A stretch of DNA of 64,000 bases from NCBI RefSeq assembly GCF_024323335.1, contig NC_066581.1, forward strand, positions 456,483,197-456,547,196, read 5' to 3'. The notes under the pieces are model-generated. The model did no database searches. It saw only the letters and a program-made list of their open reading frames with translations, and was not told where the DNA came from. Below are positions 36,531-47,719 of the stretch, one piece after another. The stretch's first letter is position 1. Each line of letters starts with the position of its first letter. Both the position numbers and the translations under genes were made by a program. Origin of the DNA: Lathyrus oleraceus (Eukaryota > Streptophyta > Magnoliopsida > Fabales > Fabaceae).

Positions 36531-37678
36531 AATGGAACACCAAACAAACTGAGAACACTGTGGCGGTACCTGTTATGCAAGACATGCTAATGAATATGTA
36601 AATGCAATGACATGTTTATCAATTCCAAAGGTATTCTACCCCCTTGATTCCAGTCTCTCAATAGATAAACGATGTAAAAAAAAAGACTAAGTCGTTGATG
36701 AGAACCAAGAAAAATCCGACTAGAATCAAGTAGAAGATATAAACCCCATAGCAATGGATAAACATGTGTGAATGATTATGAATGAAAAATGATGTGATGC
36801 AAAATGATGTGAATGCAGTGCAGTGGCATGGGAATTAGGATCGCTGTATCTGCTTGAACATCTGTCAGGTTTCACTATCTGGAGAGAAATTAAGAGCACA
36901 CCAAACAAAGGTCATGGGATGGATCATGTTATCCTTAATATCAACCACCCATTTTGGTGGATTATGGTTTACACCTTATCAACACCCAAGTTTCATTGAT
37001 ATTAAGGATACCTGATCGGATCAACCATGAATCAAGGGTTTGTTGCAAGTCACGAGCATGGAGTTTAGGTTAAGAACCCCCCAAAAGGAGTGTACTAAGA
37101 TTTAAACCTGCCAAACATGTTCTACAAAAGGTTCCCATAGTCATAATCCCATCTTTCGGATATTATCGGAGGAATGACTACTCGTATTCCAAAAATATTC
37201 TCAAGAGAGACTCTTATGAATGTAGTATCGCGTAACAATCGTATCAAATCTTACACTTGAACGACTTTCGCACTACGTCCTACGAATAGGCCAAGATGGG
37301 TTTGGTAAACTAAGGTCCTCGGCTTCTAAGGTCTATATTGGAAAAAGTAATGTCTAACCACAACTTACTTGTGTGACATTATTGATCTCAACATGACCTC
37401 CACCAAGTGAATGGGCTTGCAAGTCAACTTGCTAAGGAATAACTCCACACAAGTCGACAAGACTATGCCATTCTCCTATCCTAAGTGCACTCGAGTTCGG
37501 GTATAAAACTCATCTCACAAAGATAACCAAGCAGCCATAGCCAGCCAACAGATACAGCAATGATATGTACACAATGCAATAAGGTAAAGCAGGTAAATAA
37601 ATAACTGTACAGAAGCATGAACACCCAATAAACAAACAAACTACAAAAGCTAGGAGGGACTCGCTTAGGGAAACCGGG
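36531..37678 (-). other. Ogre-C 5' leader
   Basis: Homologous to the Ogre-A and Ogre-D leaders, with no ORF1 between leader and gag. It contains the perfect stem at 36930-37010. Confidence 0.82.
36930..37010 (-). promoter_or_regulatory. Conserved leader stem-loop, Ogre-C version
   Basis: TATCCTTAATATCAA (36930-36944) and TTGATATTAAGGATA (36996-37010) are perfect reverse complements, 15 pairs. A smaller CCACC/GGTGG hairpin lies in the loop (36945-36960). Confidence 0.75.
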
Positions 37679-37696
37679 TCCCCAGCAGAGTCGCCA
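37679..37696 (-). other. Ogre-C primer binding site
   Basis: TGGCGACTCTGCTGGGGA on the minus strand, two bases from the LTR edge. Confidence 0.9.
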
Positions 37697-39207
37697 GCTG
37701 TTGCAACCTGAAAAATACAGTGTGCGAAAAAACAACCGGCGAAAGAAAATGACAGAAGAGTCGCCACCGTAAGTTATTTATCCCAAAGGAGGGAAAGGAA
37801 ATGCTCGAAGTAAACCTGAAAAGAGGAAAGGAAAAGACAAGGTCTCGCAACCAAATCTTGGGTTCGAGAGTCGGTTATGCGAAGGGAAGGTATTAGCACC
37901 CCTACACATCCATAGTACTCTACGGGATCCACTTTTGTAGTTCTTGTCTAAAGGGTGTGAATTTATCTTGTGCTGTTTACTAAAAAAAAGGGTTAAAAGA
38001 ATATGAGAATCAGAGTCTTCGGCTAACTACGGGGTTATGGATTGGGTTTTGGACGAACGACCTTACTACGCAATCTACCGGATGCTCGACCTTTGGAGAC
38101 TTACTCGCCTGTAGTAGAAGGAGTAAACGTGTGTTTAGGAGAAGAAAAATCAATGAAGGGTTAGGGTTTGGGATGCTCATGCAAAAAGGCAGTCCTTGGC
38201 GAAGGAACCTGTAAAAAAAAAACACACAAAAATATTGCCTCCTATCGAGGTCTTCCAGCTAGGAAAGCAGTAAAATGCGGGAAAATGTAAAAGTACCACA
38301 CGGATAAATATCCGAAGTAACAGCAATTAGAGGAATGGGAAACACAGGGATCCTCCCAAGCTAAACACCATCAAAGAAAGTGAGTCAGTACAGGTAATCG
38401 GAATGAAACCTCCAGGGGGTATCCCACAAATAAAGTGGAAAACCACGCAAGTTATCCCTGCAAAAGTCATGTGAGCCCTCACAAAAAATCAACAAATAGG
38501 TTAGAGACAAAAAAATAGGGTAATCAAGGGTTGCCCCCAAATCAAAATGTAACCACATGAATCATGCCATTAAAATTCACAAAAAAGACATGCATCAAAA
38601 GGGTATCAAATTCACCCATAATACCTCGAACATTCAGAGTATTCAAATTCAAAGCTTAAAGGTAATGGGAATAAGGGCAAACCTGATTGGAGAGCTTGAT
38701 TGAAATTGAGTTGCACCCGTGAGGTTTACAAAACAATCTTTAGGGTTTATGTGAGGCAGAGGTGATTCTGTGCAGTTGAGTTTCCTTCAGTGTTTGGAGG
38801 CTGCTCTGAACTCTGTTAGCTCTTCTCTCACTATCTTTTTCCCAGAGTTCTTCTCTCACTATCTTTTTCCCAGACAGGGTAATAGGAATAGAATTTTTTT
38901 CTTTTGTTTCACTTAAACTCTGAATTTATAACCTGATTTTTAAGTCCAAGAATTTTTATTTATTTATTTATTTATTTATTTATTATTATTATTATTATTT
39001 ATTTTTTTTTGTTTTCCGTTTTTTTCCCGTTTTTTTTATTATTATTATTATTATTATTTTATTTATTTATTATTTATTTTTTTTAATTTTATTTTATTTT
39101 TAAAAATATTCTGATTGCCATGATGAAATGCAAATGCTAAATGACCTAAAAATGAATGCATGCATGAGGCATAAAGCGTATGCTTCCAGGAAAAATGAAG
39201 GGTAAAT

Positions 39208-40893
39208 TGTTAGACGGTGTGGCTAGTGATCGAGAGGGGGGGTGAATAGATCACCTCTTTTTAATTTAACGGATTTGAAATTTTATCAGAGTTTTCAAAG
39301 TTGGCGGAAAAATCAGTCCCGAATCGACTTCCGTCTATTCTGAACCGCTACTAGAAAGCCGGACACACAAGTTTAATTGCTGGATTTTAATGAGAATGAC
39401 AGAACCAATTCACACCAGAATTATAACTAATTGAATGCACTTATCATTAAAGTCTATTTCCAATGAATAAAATCTAGCTAACCGTTTTATCAAACAGTTG
39501 GTGTGTATGTGATCAATGTTAAACAGCAATGAAGTTTGATTAAAGTTTTCTTGCCACTGCTGTCTTGAAAAAGAAGCAATCACCACACACTAACTAAAAT
39601 TGCGAAAACAGTTTGAAAAACGTAAAGAGGAATAAGGTAAGAGTACGATACGCAGAGATTTGGTAAGGAAGTTCCCCACGTCGTCCTCGCGTGTGGGTAC
39701 GTCTCCCTCTCAATTTCAAATGAAATTGAGAACTTTGATTATCAATTATTGCCGAATCCGTTGATACAAGGTTATGATACAAAGACAGAATTCTAAACTC
39801 TAAGAACCTCTTCTTGTATAAACCTTCACTTGATCTGAGCACGATCAAGATTTTTCTGCACAAAGTTGCAAACAATTCACCGGTTCCACGACCTGCTTGC
39901 GAGATCCCCCGATCTCCAAACGCAACGCTGCGGCTGAATATGTTCTGCAAATGTGACTCCCAAACCCTCAAGAACACTCCAGTTCTTGAAGGACAAACCA
40001 GTAGGTTTTTCCTAGAAACCCCCTTCAATCTTCGACTCAGCTAGATCCTCGATCGTTCCACTGCAAACCACAGCTAGATCCTTGATCGTACCACTGAACG
40101 TTATCTCGATGCTTCTTTAATCCAAAGAACAAGAATGGTTATGTGTAAAAGTTCTTGAAGAAAAGTGATTGAGAAGATGAAGAAGATGAAGTCTCTTTCA
40201 GGTTTCTAATTGCTCACAAACAATTGCTCCAACACTGCTTTTGATCTGTGTTCAATTGTTTTCCCTCAATGAATTCGTGTTTTTCGCACTGCTGTTGTAA
40301 CCTGTCTTTTATATGCTGCAAAACAGTTGCTGTTATAACATAAAACAGTCTTTTGTATTGATACATCATAGTGTGCATCGATGCATACTGTAGGATATGT
40401 GTATTTTTGGTGAAATTAATTATTCATGTATCGATGCAAAAGTCGTGTGTATCGATGCATGTGATTATTACACTAGTATGTATCGATGCCTAATGCGCAT
40501 GTATTGATACACAGGCTGTTTCAATTGGTCATGTATCGATGCAGGGATCGTGTGTATCGATGCATAGAGTATTTTGTCTTCCATGTATTGATGCATGACT
40601 CGTATGCATCGATGCATACTGAACAGAAAGGTTTTGTGATTTATCACATGCTGGATGTATCGATGCAGAGGCTTTATGTATCGATGCATACTGACATAAG
40701 ATGCATTTTAATTGTTATTTAAAGGTAAGTATCAATGTAATTTTATATATACAGTTATGCAACAATAGAGTGAGATGAAAAACATAATAAAACACACATG
40801 TATCATGTAATGCAATGCACAACCAACATTTGGATGATGATCACACAATTTGCTATCATTAAAAATTAATTCAAGGTAAAGAATTCTCTCACA
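39208..40893 (-). mobile_element. Solo LTR, probably Ty1/copia
   Basis: Starts TGTTAGACGG and ends CTCTCACA, flanked by TAAAT at 39203-39207 and 40894-40898. Size 1,686 bases; no internal coding region and no second LTR seen. On the minus strand the last 60 bases contain TTCACCCCCCCTCT, a phrase I know from the 3' end of plant copia LTRs, so I read it as minus-oriented. The frame at 40028-39594 has no recognisable motif. A 33-base duplication (CAGCTAGATCC...) lies at about 40038-40105. Confidence 0.75.
40350..40700. repeat. Array of TGTATCGATGCA motifs
   Basis: Twelve copies of (T)G(T/C)AT(C/T)GATGCA or variants at about 40357, 40375, 40428, 40450, 40481, 40502, 40530, 40553, 40583, 40607, 40656 and 40677. 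Several occur as pairs about 20-24 bases apart. The ATCGAT core is palindromic. Confidence 0.85.
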
Positions 40894-40912
40894 TAAATTT
40901 TGTGGTATTACA

Positions 40913-41803
40913 TTGGGCTTTAGATTTGATTGGGGAAATTCGACCTCCATCATCTAAAAATCAAAGATATATATTGGTGGGAGTTGATTATTTTACAAAG
41001 TGGATTCAAGCTATACCCTTACCAAATGTGAACCAAGAGGATGTGATCGAATTTATCCAAAAGCATATTATTTATAGTTTTGGAATCCCAGAGACGATTA
41101 CAACGGATCAAGGGTCAGTATTTACTGATCGGAAAATGGAAGAATTTGCCAAAGAAATGGGCTTGAAATTGTTAACTTCGACGCCTTATTATGCTCAGGC
41201 CAATGGACAAGTCGAAGCTTCCAATAAAGTGATCATTGGTTTGATTAAAAAGCATGTAGGGAAGAGGCCTAGGAATTGGCATAAAACTCTGGACCAGATT
41301 TTATGGGCTTGTCGTACCTCTCCCAAAGAGGCGACTAAGTCGACCCCTTTCGGCTAACCTTTGGCCATGATGATGTTCTACCAGTAGATATTCACCTATA
41401 ATCCATAAGGATTCAAAGACACCATGAACTTCCAACAGAGTCATATTGGAGCATGATGTTGGATGAATTGGTTGACTTAGATGAAGAAAGGTTAAATGCC
41501 TTAGAGTTGCTAAAACGGCAAAAGAAGAGAATAGAAATCTCTTATAATAAGAAGGTAAAAGTCAAAAGTTTTACGCCTGAAGACTTTGTCTGGAAAGTGA
41601 TCCTTCCAATGGATCGAAAGGATAAAGCCTTGGGGAAGTGGTCCCCAAAGTGGGAAGACCCTTTTCAGATTTTATAGGTATTCTCTCACGGTGCCTATGA
41701 AATCGAAGAGTTTAATGAAGATAAAAGGATTCTAAGAGTAAATGGGAAATATTTGAAAAAATATAAACCGATACTCCAAGAGATAAAAATTAGAGACGAA
41801 TAG
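40913..41803 (+). pseudogene. Tat-E integrase, second part
   Basis: Resumes at ALDLIGEI. The catalytic residues Asp (LDLIGE), Asp (TTDQGSVF) and Glu (NGQVEASNK) are all present. The C-terminal part (FTPEDFVWKVILPMDRK, LGKWSPKWEDPFQI) ends near KYLKKYKPILQEIKIRDE. One frame change near 41355 and a stop at 41677 break it. Confidence 0.9.
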
Positions 41804-43210
41804 TCATATAAATAAAACAAAGCCAATATGGTAAAAATGTCAAGATGATTATATTGAATTCTAAGGTCCAAAGGACCAATATTCATTACAAAGAAAATTA
41901 TCATTACATTGCAAAATAGATAGAGAAAAAAACTAGAAAGGAAGGTTGGCCTTGATCTGAAGATACTTGGCTTTAATAAGCTCTATACGTTTTTTGCAGA
42001 AAGATCTCTTTGATCGCAGGAGTTTGACGTCAGACTCAAGTTGTCGAGCCTTTTCGACAAATTCCATTCCAAATGATAGATCTTGAGACATTAAAGCTTC
42101 GCCAAACTCCAAGAGTTGATTTTTTCTTCTTTCGACATCAAAGATCTTCGCTTGAAGTTCTTCTATTTATTTCCTCCAGGAAGAAATGTCACGGTTATGA
42201 GCTTCGACCTTTTCCTTGTTTTTTTGTTTGGTCTTCTCCAATTCCATTGCCCTATTGGTAGATTCGGTGGCAGCATCCCAGGCAGCAGCCTCAGAACCAA
42301 ACTTCTTCTCAATTTCCCCTGTGAGATAAGGGAACAACTTATGATCCGCAACAGCTTCGTCAATCATAGTTCCTATTTCTAAGATAACGTTCACCACTTC
42401 AGGAGAAACTTCTAACAGGTCGACTTGGCGAGAAGAGCCTTTAGAGTCAAAGGGGCAGAGGGATCAACCAGCAACAACAGAAACAAGTCACCTTTGAAGA
42501 CTTCGTCTTTGATCTTAGAAAGAACTTCGCTCGCAGAAGTGCTCGAAGGTTGATCTTCAGACACCAAAGTACTAAGGCTTTTGCCAAAGGAACTTTCCTT
42601 GCAGTTTAGCATAGCCTTCAAATACTCAAGGGGTTGGCTTCATTTCATAATAGCCAATTTTTCTGCAGAAAGACCCCGGTACTACTCGTCGAAACTCCGG
42701 CCGTTGGAACATCGACCATAGTGGGAGTGACAAGAGTTTGAGTTTGAGCTTGCTCTTCGCCTACATTAGCCTCCCCCCCTTCAAATCCTTCGTCATCATC
42801 AGGGGTTGTGATGGGTTTTCCTTCGTTCTCCTCCTCCACAACCATATCTTCAACATCTCCACCTTCTCCCTTAGGATTGTTCTCTCCTTCAGCTGTATGT
42901 AAATCAGCCCCGGGGGCTTCCTCGTCTTCAACTAATTCATCTACAACCATGGGTTATGGATTGCCTCCAGCCCCACCTTTTTCGCTTGAATCAGTATCGT
43001 GATCAAAGTCGCTGGTTTGAGAATGTTGAGTGGCAGTCTTCGGTGGTGAAGCATCGAGGTTACTAGGGGAGGTTGGTTAATCTCACTTATAGACCCCTTT
43101 TCAGATGATGGTCGATAAGTAGGTTCACCAACACTATTTAAAACATCTGGTGCGGAGACAGGCGCAGAGGAGGTTGTATTCTTGGTTCGAATGGCAGTGC
43201 TTACGCCACC

Positions 43211-43290
43211 CTGAAATTAATACGATCGATAATTATAAATGGCGAAAGGCGGTAAACAAGTTATGTAAGGTAGAGAGAAGTTTGTTATAC
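43211..43290 (-). other. Candidate intron 3 of antisense gene
   Basis: Donor AAG|GTATAA (GT 43290-43289), acceptor TTTCAG| (AG 43212-43211); 80 bases, T-rich near the acceptor. The frame stays open across the joint (VEGNK then GGVSTAIRT). Confidence 0.7.
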
Positions 43291-43577
43291 CTTGTTACCT
43301 TCGACCCCTGGGCTGGAGTTGTCGCTCTCACTTTGGGTCGCCGTTATCTTCGCCATCTCTTCAAGATTAGGCTCTTGGATAACAAGTGCAGTAGGCCTTT
43401 TCCTTGGAAGTTTAACTGGAGGCTGGTCTGAAGCATCAACGGACTTCAGTTGTGGCTTCCTCTTCCTAGAAGTTAGGTCGAGAACCGGCGACAAATCCTC
43501 TTCGTCAGATTCTATAGTGACGGGAATGTTGGCAAGTTTTTGGATTTTTAAGGGACTTACTGGAGGTTTCGAGCAGC

Positions 43578-43644
43578 CTGAGTTAAGAATGGGAATATTA
43601 GTATCATCAATATACAAAAAAGACAAAAGAAAACAAAATGATAC
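43578..43644 (-). other. Candidate intron 2 of antisense gene
   Basis: Donor AAAG|GTATCA (GT 43644-43643), T-rich body, acceptor ACTCAG| (AG 43579-43578); 67 bases. As it stands the reading frame is not kept across the joint, so an indel or another site is implied. Confidence 0.5.
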
Positions 43645-43724
43645 CTTTACAAGCCTGATGCCTCCTTCAGTCTTCAACTCGACTGGTCTCTTGGTGGTGG
43701 GTTTTTTAGGTGGAATCTTGATAG

Positions 43725-43790
43725 CTAAATGAAAACAACATAAAACAGTTAGTGTTAGATAAGAGTAAATGGCTTTCAAAGGGAATGTAC
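43725..43790 (-). other. Candidate intron 1 of antisense gene
   Basis: Donor CGAA|GTACAT (GT 43790-43789), branch-like CTAAC about 35 bases before the end, acceptor CATTTAG| (AG 43726-43725); 66 bases. The next segment encodes IKIPPKKPTTKRP. Confidence 0.55.
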
Positions 43791-46064
43791 TTCGAGGGAA
43801 ACCTCCTATTTCACACCTTGATATATGTCCTATTCGATTCGGACATCTTTGATCCCTATATGAAGATGCCCTTTGAAACTTCCTAGAGTATGCTTAGTCG
43901 CAACCACCCGCTGAGCTTTTTTCTAAGATTGATGTCAAAGTATTTTAATGGAATCCCCACAAATAAACGAATCTGGAAATGGAAGGGCAAGGGCCACTCT
44001 GAAGTCAACATTAGGCAGTGGAGGAAACTTTGGGGGAAACAATTCAAGAGCCATTTCATAGTGTTTCTCATGAGGAATGTATGAGGGAATCTTTAGGTTT
44101 TCCATTTTCTTTGAAAATTTCTCTTTAAGCGTGACAGCTACTTTGAAGATGGTTCGACTAAGATCATCAGGCCTATAGGCAGTTTCAAAGTAGCTTTGAA
44201 AAGCTTGAATTTCTCTTATAAGTGTATAAGTACCTTTCATGGTCTTTTCCTGCACAAGAAGAAAAGCTTTATCAAATAGTTGAATGAAAGAGGTGACATC
44301 ACATAATTCTTCGACGTAGTACTTAGTCCACCATTTCCCAAACTCTCGACTGTAGAGGAAGTTGGGCTCGAAGTTGAATGGAGTAAGTTGGGTTCTGCCA
44401 GTTTATCTGGCTATTTGTTTGAGGGCAACAACTTTGGTATGGACTGCATTATGGAGAAGGAGACTACCCTTCTTGTCATACAGGTACTTTGGAAGGACCT
44501 GAACTAACCCAAATTGTTGAGCGACGAGGTTGGGTTGATAGGTTATCAAAGTAACCTGAACCTTCGAAGGGTTGAGTCGAAGGGTTAGAATCCTGGGGGT
44601 CAAAAAGACTTCCCAGATCAACAAAGATTATGGCTCCTGTTTCTTGGATAAAGATGGGAAGGTCCTAGTAAACCACTTGGGACCAAATTTCCTGAAGGCG
44701 AATGGGGCCATGCTCGAATTGAAGACATGGAGCTTAGCAAACATTATGATATAACCTATGAAAGTCAGTTGGAGGGCTTGTCCTTTATCATTTGGAGTCA
44801 GCTGAGCTAACCTAGTGCCTTCGACCCTTCTGTTCTAGATCTCCTCAGCATCTTCGTCGACGAGGCCTTTGTTCGGCAGGCTGGCCTTGAAAGTGGCATT
44901 TAGCCAGAGTTGCAATAACCAAAAAGGGTTCGACAGGAGAAGGTTCCCTTTGTCCCCCAAATTCTTCAGTTGAGCCACTCCATCACTCAAAGATTCATAA
45001 AGGCTTGCCAGGATCATCTTGCTTAGGCAGATATCGTGCCCCGCATGTAGTTGGTTCGCCAGAGTGAGGTATTTCTTGGAAACTTGTAGGGATTTCGAAC
45101 AAAAAACGAAGTGTGACAACCACAAAGCTAAGAAGGATATATGCTCCACGTCGGAGACAACGTCAGTATCTTTATCATGGTAATGAGCAATATGTGTTGA
45201 GTATGCTGCTCTGGTGGTCGAAAAGGCGATGGTGTACATAGAGTCAATGTCGGGATCATAAGTGTTTCCAATAGGCTTCAACCCTGTGATAGCGGTCATG
45301 TCGAAAAGGGTTGGTGTGGCCATACCACAAGGAAGGTGGAAGGTGTAATGTGTATTGTCCCATAAGTACAACGAGGAAATCAACATGGGAGTGTTGTAAT
45401 CTAAATTCAGTTTCGACAGCATAATTAAGTCATATATTCCTATGTCTTTCCAAGGCTGGGCTTTAGCTTTCTCTACTTTGGTTAACCAGTTTAGGTAATC
45501 AGTAGGATCTTTAAAGGCGGGAGTAGCACAGAATGCTCTGAAACCATTATTCATAAACCTTAGATCTATAATATCCCCAGTCTTAGGGTTTTCAGTGGAG
45601 GTGGTTTCAGTTCTAGGGTTTCTAGCTTGCCATATGGGCTTACATTTGTGGTAAAAGGGAAAAAATTCTCTAAGCTTACTAGCATCAGCATCTAAATCAG
45701 CTAAGGGCTCAGATAATGCATGAGTCTTTTCAGAAATAGAAACAGGAATAAGTACCTGAGAGGCATAAATTTTACGATGTTCTTCTGTGTGGGGCTCTGG
45801 TATGTATTGTCGGTTGTCAACCGCGAGTGGAGCAAACAACGTGGAGAATGGAGGAAGTTCGGAGATCTTTTTTGGACCTTTTGTCCTGATGGCGGTGGTT
45901 TTGACAGAGACACCTGTTCCCTTAAGAGCTTTGCTTGAGGTTGCCATTGTTAGAGCTTGAAGGAAATATGGGTTTAGTTGAAGAATGTTTGAAGAAAGGA
46001 GAGCTAGAGTATTTGGAAATTCATAAGGCGTAAGAAAGAAATGTGAAATGTGTAAGTTGGTGAG

Positions 46065-46071
46065 TTTTATA
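46065..46071 (-). promoter_or_regulatory. TATA box of antisense gene
   Basis: Minus strand GCCTATAAAACTC, about 120 bases upstream of the ATG at 45947. It lies inside Tat-E just before the 3' LTR and so would drive transcription towards integrase. Confidence 0.65.
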
Positions 46072-46412
46072 GGCATGCTTGGAAGAGAGAGCATTTTAAA
46101 TAAGCATTAATGGTTAACTAGTTAGTGGGACACGTGTCTCCCTTGGGCAATGTAATGAAGATGTCAAGTAATGTTATACCCATGACTTCCTAGAGTCTAG
46201 GAAACATCATGACTGAAAAGATTCGGTTGTGGGCTGAAAAGACGTGGGTAGGAAAAAGACAATGATGACTTTGACGTCACCAGACAGGTTGGAGTAACTT
46301 AAAAGTTTTGCTAACATTGGGACACTTGGCACAATGTCAGAGTTATGAAGGCGTTGAAACAAGGTCTCAAAAATGTCTTTTTCTCACAAGTGTCGAAAAA
46401 TACCATTTTTTT

Positions 46413-46428
46413 GGGGGGGGGGGGGGAG
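46413..46428 (+). other. Tat-E polypurine tract
   Basis: Fourteen G followed by AG, five bases before the 3' LTR start at 46434. It would prime plus-strand DNA synthesis. Confidence 0.65.
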
Positions 46429-46433
46429 CAATT

Positions 46434-46639
46434 TGTTAGCTCATATTTTTTACGCCCATTAAGAATTACCAAAAAGGGAAATTATGTGTGTAGCTGTTTT
46501 TCGACCAGTTGAGGGTGATTCGACTGGACAAGGGTAATAAGGGTCATCATACAATTGAGATTCCAGAAAAGGGCTCTTAAAGACGGTTGAAAATGGTTTT
46601 CGATCAAAGACTCAAAATTCAAATAAGGGAGGGAACTTC
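46434..46639 (+). repeat. Tat-E 3' LTR, left part
   Basis: Starts TGTTAGCTCATATTTT and is cut by the copia element at 46640. Confidence 0.92.
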
Positions 46640-47649
46640 TGTAAGAACAAAGTTGGTTCTACAATATATCTCTAAGATTTTGATGATAACAAAGGTTGAA
46701 ACAAAATTGGTACTCTAACAAGATTTTTTCTTAGTGTGCAGGACTCTGATCAAACATCAGATAGAAAATTACATCAGATACAAAATATTCGATTATCAGA
46801 TGCTACTCAGAAAGAATGTGTCCAGAAGGCTCTGGTTCTGATCAACGCAGATACCGAGCGCAAGATAAAAAAGTCAGAAACTCTGATAAAAGAATACTGA
46901 ATCCAGACTCTGAATCTGAAGAAGTCTAGAGCATTGAGAAACTCTGGTGTGGTCAGACATAATCAACCTCTGAAGACAAATCTGATTTATCAAGACTCTG
47001 ATTCAGACTCAAAAGTTCAGAACATGTAACTGAAAAGAAATCTTAATTTGGAAAGAAAGTATTTCGAGAAGGAACTAATGAGGCGTGGAAAACTGTTTTA
47101 GAAATAAACAAGGAGAGTAATTACATTAAACATTCTTCAATGACCAAGATTCTGTCATCACTCCAACGGTCCTTCGCAACGACTATATAAAGGAAGGAAT
47201 ACCTGACAAGAAGACACACCTGCGACACGCAAGAAAACGAAAACCCTCAATTTCATTATTATCTTTTCACGAGCTGCTTCTCTTACGTGAAAAGCTATTG
47301 TTTTTACAATTCTATAATTCTTGCTTGTTTGTTAGAAGCACATTACATTACAATTTTTACTCTTGCTTAAAATACTTCCTCAAGTGACTATGTGTAGTAT
47401 GAATACTTGAGAGGGTTAAGAGATTATTCTCTTAGACAATTGGTTGTGTAATCTTTCAAGATTAGTGGATTAAGTCCTTTTTGAAGGCGAAATCACCTTG
47501 GTCGGGTGGACTGGAGTAGCTTTGAATTTCAAGCGAACCAGTATAAAGTTCTGTGTCATCTCCTTTTTTATTCTGTGTGTGTCTAATTTCTGAAAAAAAA
47601 TTATTTCCAAAACAATTCAAACCCCCTTTCTTATTTTTCTCAACCTTCA
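46640..47649 (+). repeat. Copia 5' LTR (1,010 bp)
   Basis: Starts TGTAAGAACAAAGTTGG and ends CTCAACCTTCA. TATA box TATATAAA at 47184-47191. The last 398 bases match the 3' remnant at 51933-52331, with about 15 differences in 330 bases. Confidence 0.92.
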
Positions 47650-47650
47650 A

Positions 47651-47662
47651 TTGGTACCAGAG
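47651..47662 (+). other. Copia primer binding site
   Basis: TTGGTACCAGAG, close to the initiator-Met tRNA complement usual in copia elements (TGGTATCAGAG). Confidence 0.8.
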
Positions 47663-47719
47663 ATACAACTCTGTTATTGATTTTCTAATCAAACACTTAA
47701 CATTATAGAGAGATCCAGC

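Larger units (their letters stand above)
32631..40912 (-). mobile_element. Ogre-C, deleted Ogre-like element inside Tat-E integrase
   Basis: Begins TGTCGCAACC and ends TATTACA, flanked by TTGGG. Minus-strand order: 5' LTR, primer site, leader, gag N-terminus, intron, RT and first RNase H, then a truncated 3' LTR. ORF1, most of gag, protease, the second RNase H and integrase are absent. It cannot move by itself. A solo LTR (39208-40893) lies in its 5' LTR. Confidence 0.92.
37699..40912 (-). repeat. Ogre-C 5' LTR, split by a solo LTR
   Basis: LTR sequence is 37699-39207 plus 40899-40912, 1,523 bases in all. Read on the minus strand across the split it starts TGTAATACCACAAAATTTACCC, like the TGTAAGACCCCAATTTTGA start of Ogre-A and Ogre-D. 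Its TATA box (TTATAAATTC, minus) is at about 38922-38931. The stretch 38949-39105 is TTTA/TTA low-complexity sequence. Confidence 0.88.
41933..45947 (-). pseudogene. Antisense plant-mobile-domain gene inside Tat-E
   Basis: Probable ATG at 45947-45945 (MATSSKALKG). One frame runs from there to 43935 with stops at 44837-44835, about 44640 and 44405-44403. The region FLALWLSHFVFCSKS, KKYLTLANQLHAGHDICL and MILASLYESLSDGVAQL has the plant mobile domain pattern (transposase-derived; aminotransferase-like PMD in databases). A shift near 43937 leads to RKKAQRVVATKHTLGS. Three intron-like gaps separate basic (PPKKPTTKRP) and acidic (VVDELVEDEEAP) segments. A coiled-coil tail ends at TAG 41935-41933. 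Antisense extra ORFs downstream of pol are known in plant Tat elements. The encoded role is unknown. Confidence 0.8.

Noticed and set aside
39594..40028. Minus-strand frame of 144 codons in the solo LTR
   Set aside because: No known domain; it lies wholly within LTR sequence with clear edges and target duplications.
40350..40700. Short repeats with spacers, CRISPR-like at first sight
   Set aside because: Motifs are 12 bases, near-palindromic and irregularly spaced inside an LTR of a eukaryotic genome.
39208..40912. Reading the whole 37699-40912 as one 3.2-kb Ogre-C LTR
   Set aside because: TAAAT duplications and TG/CA ends delimit a separate insertion; with it removed, the LTR start resembles those of Ogre-A and Ogre-D.
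44835..46094. The 419-codon antisense frame as a captured single host exon
   Set aside because: It sits at the usual place of antisense extra ORFs in Tat elements, and the same frame continues past the stop with further segments, so it is better read as part of the element.
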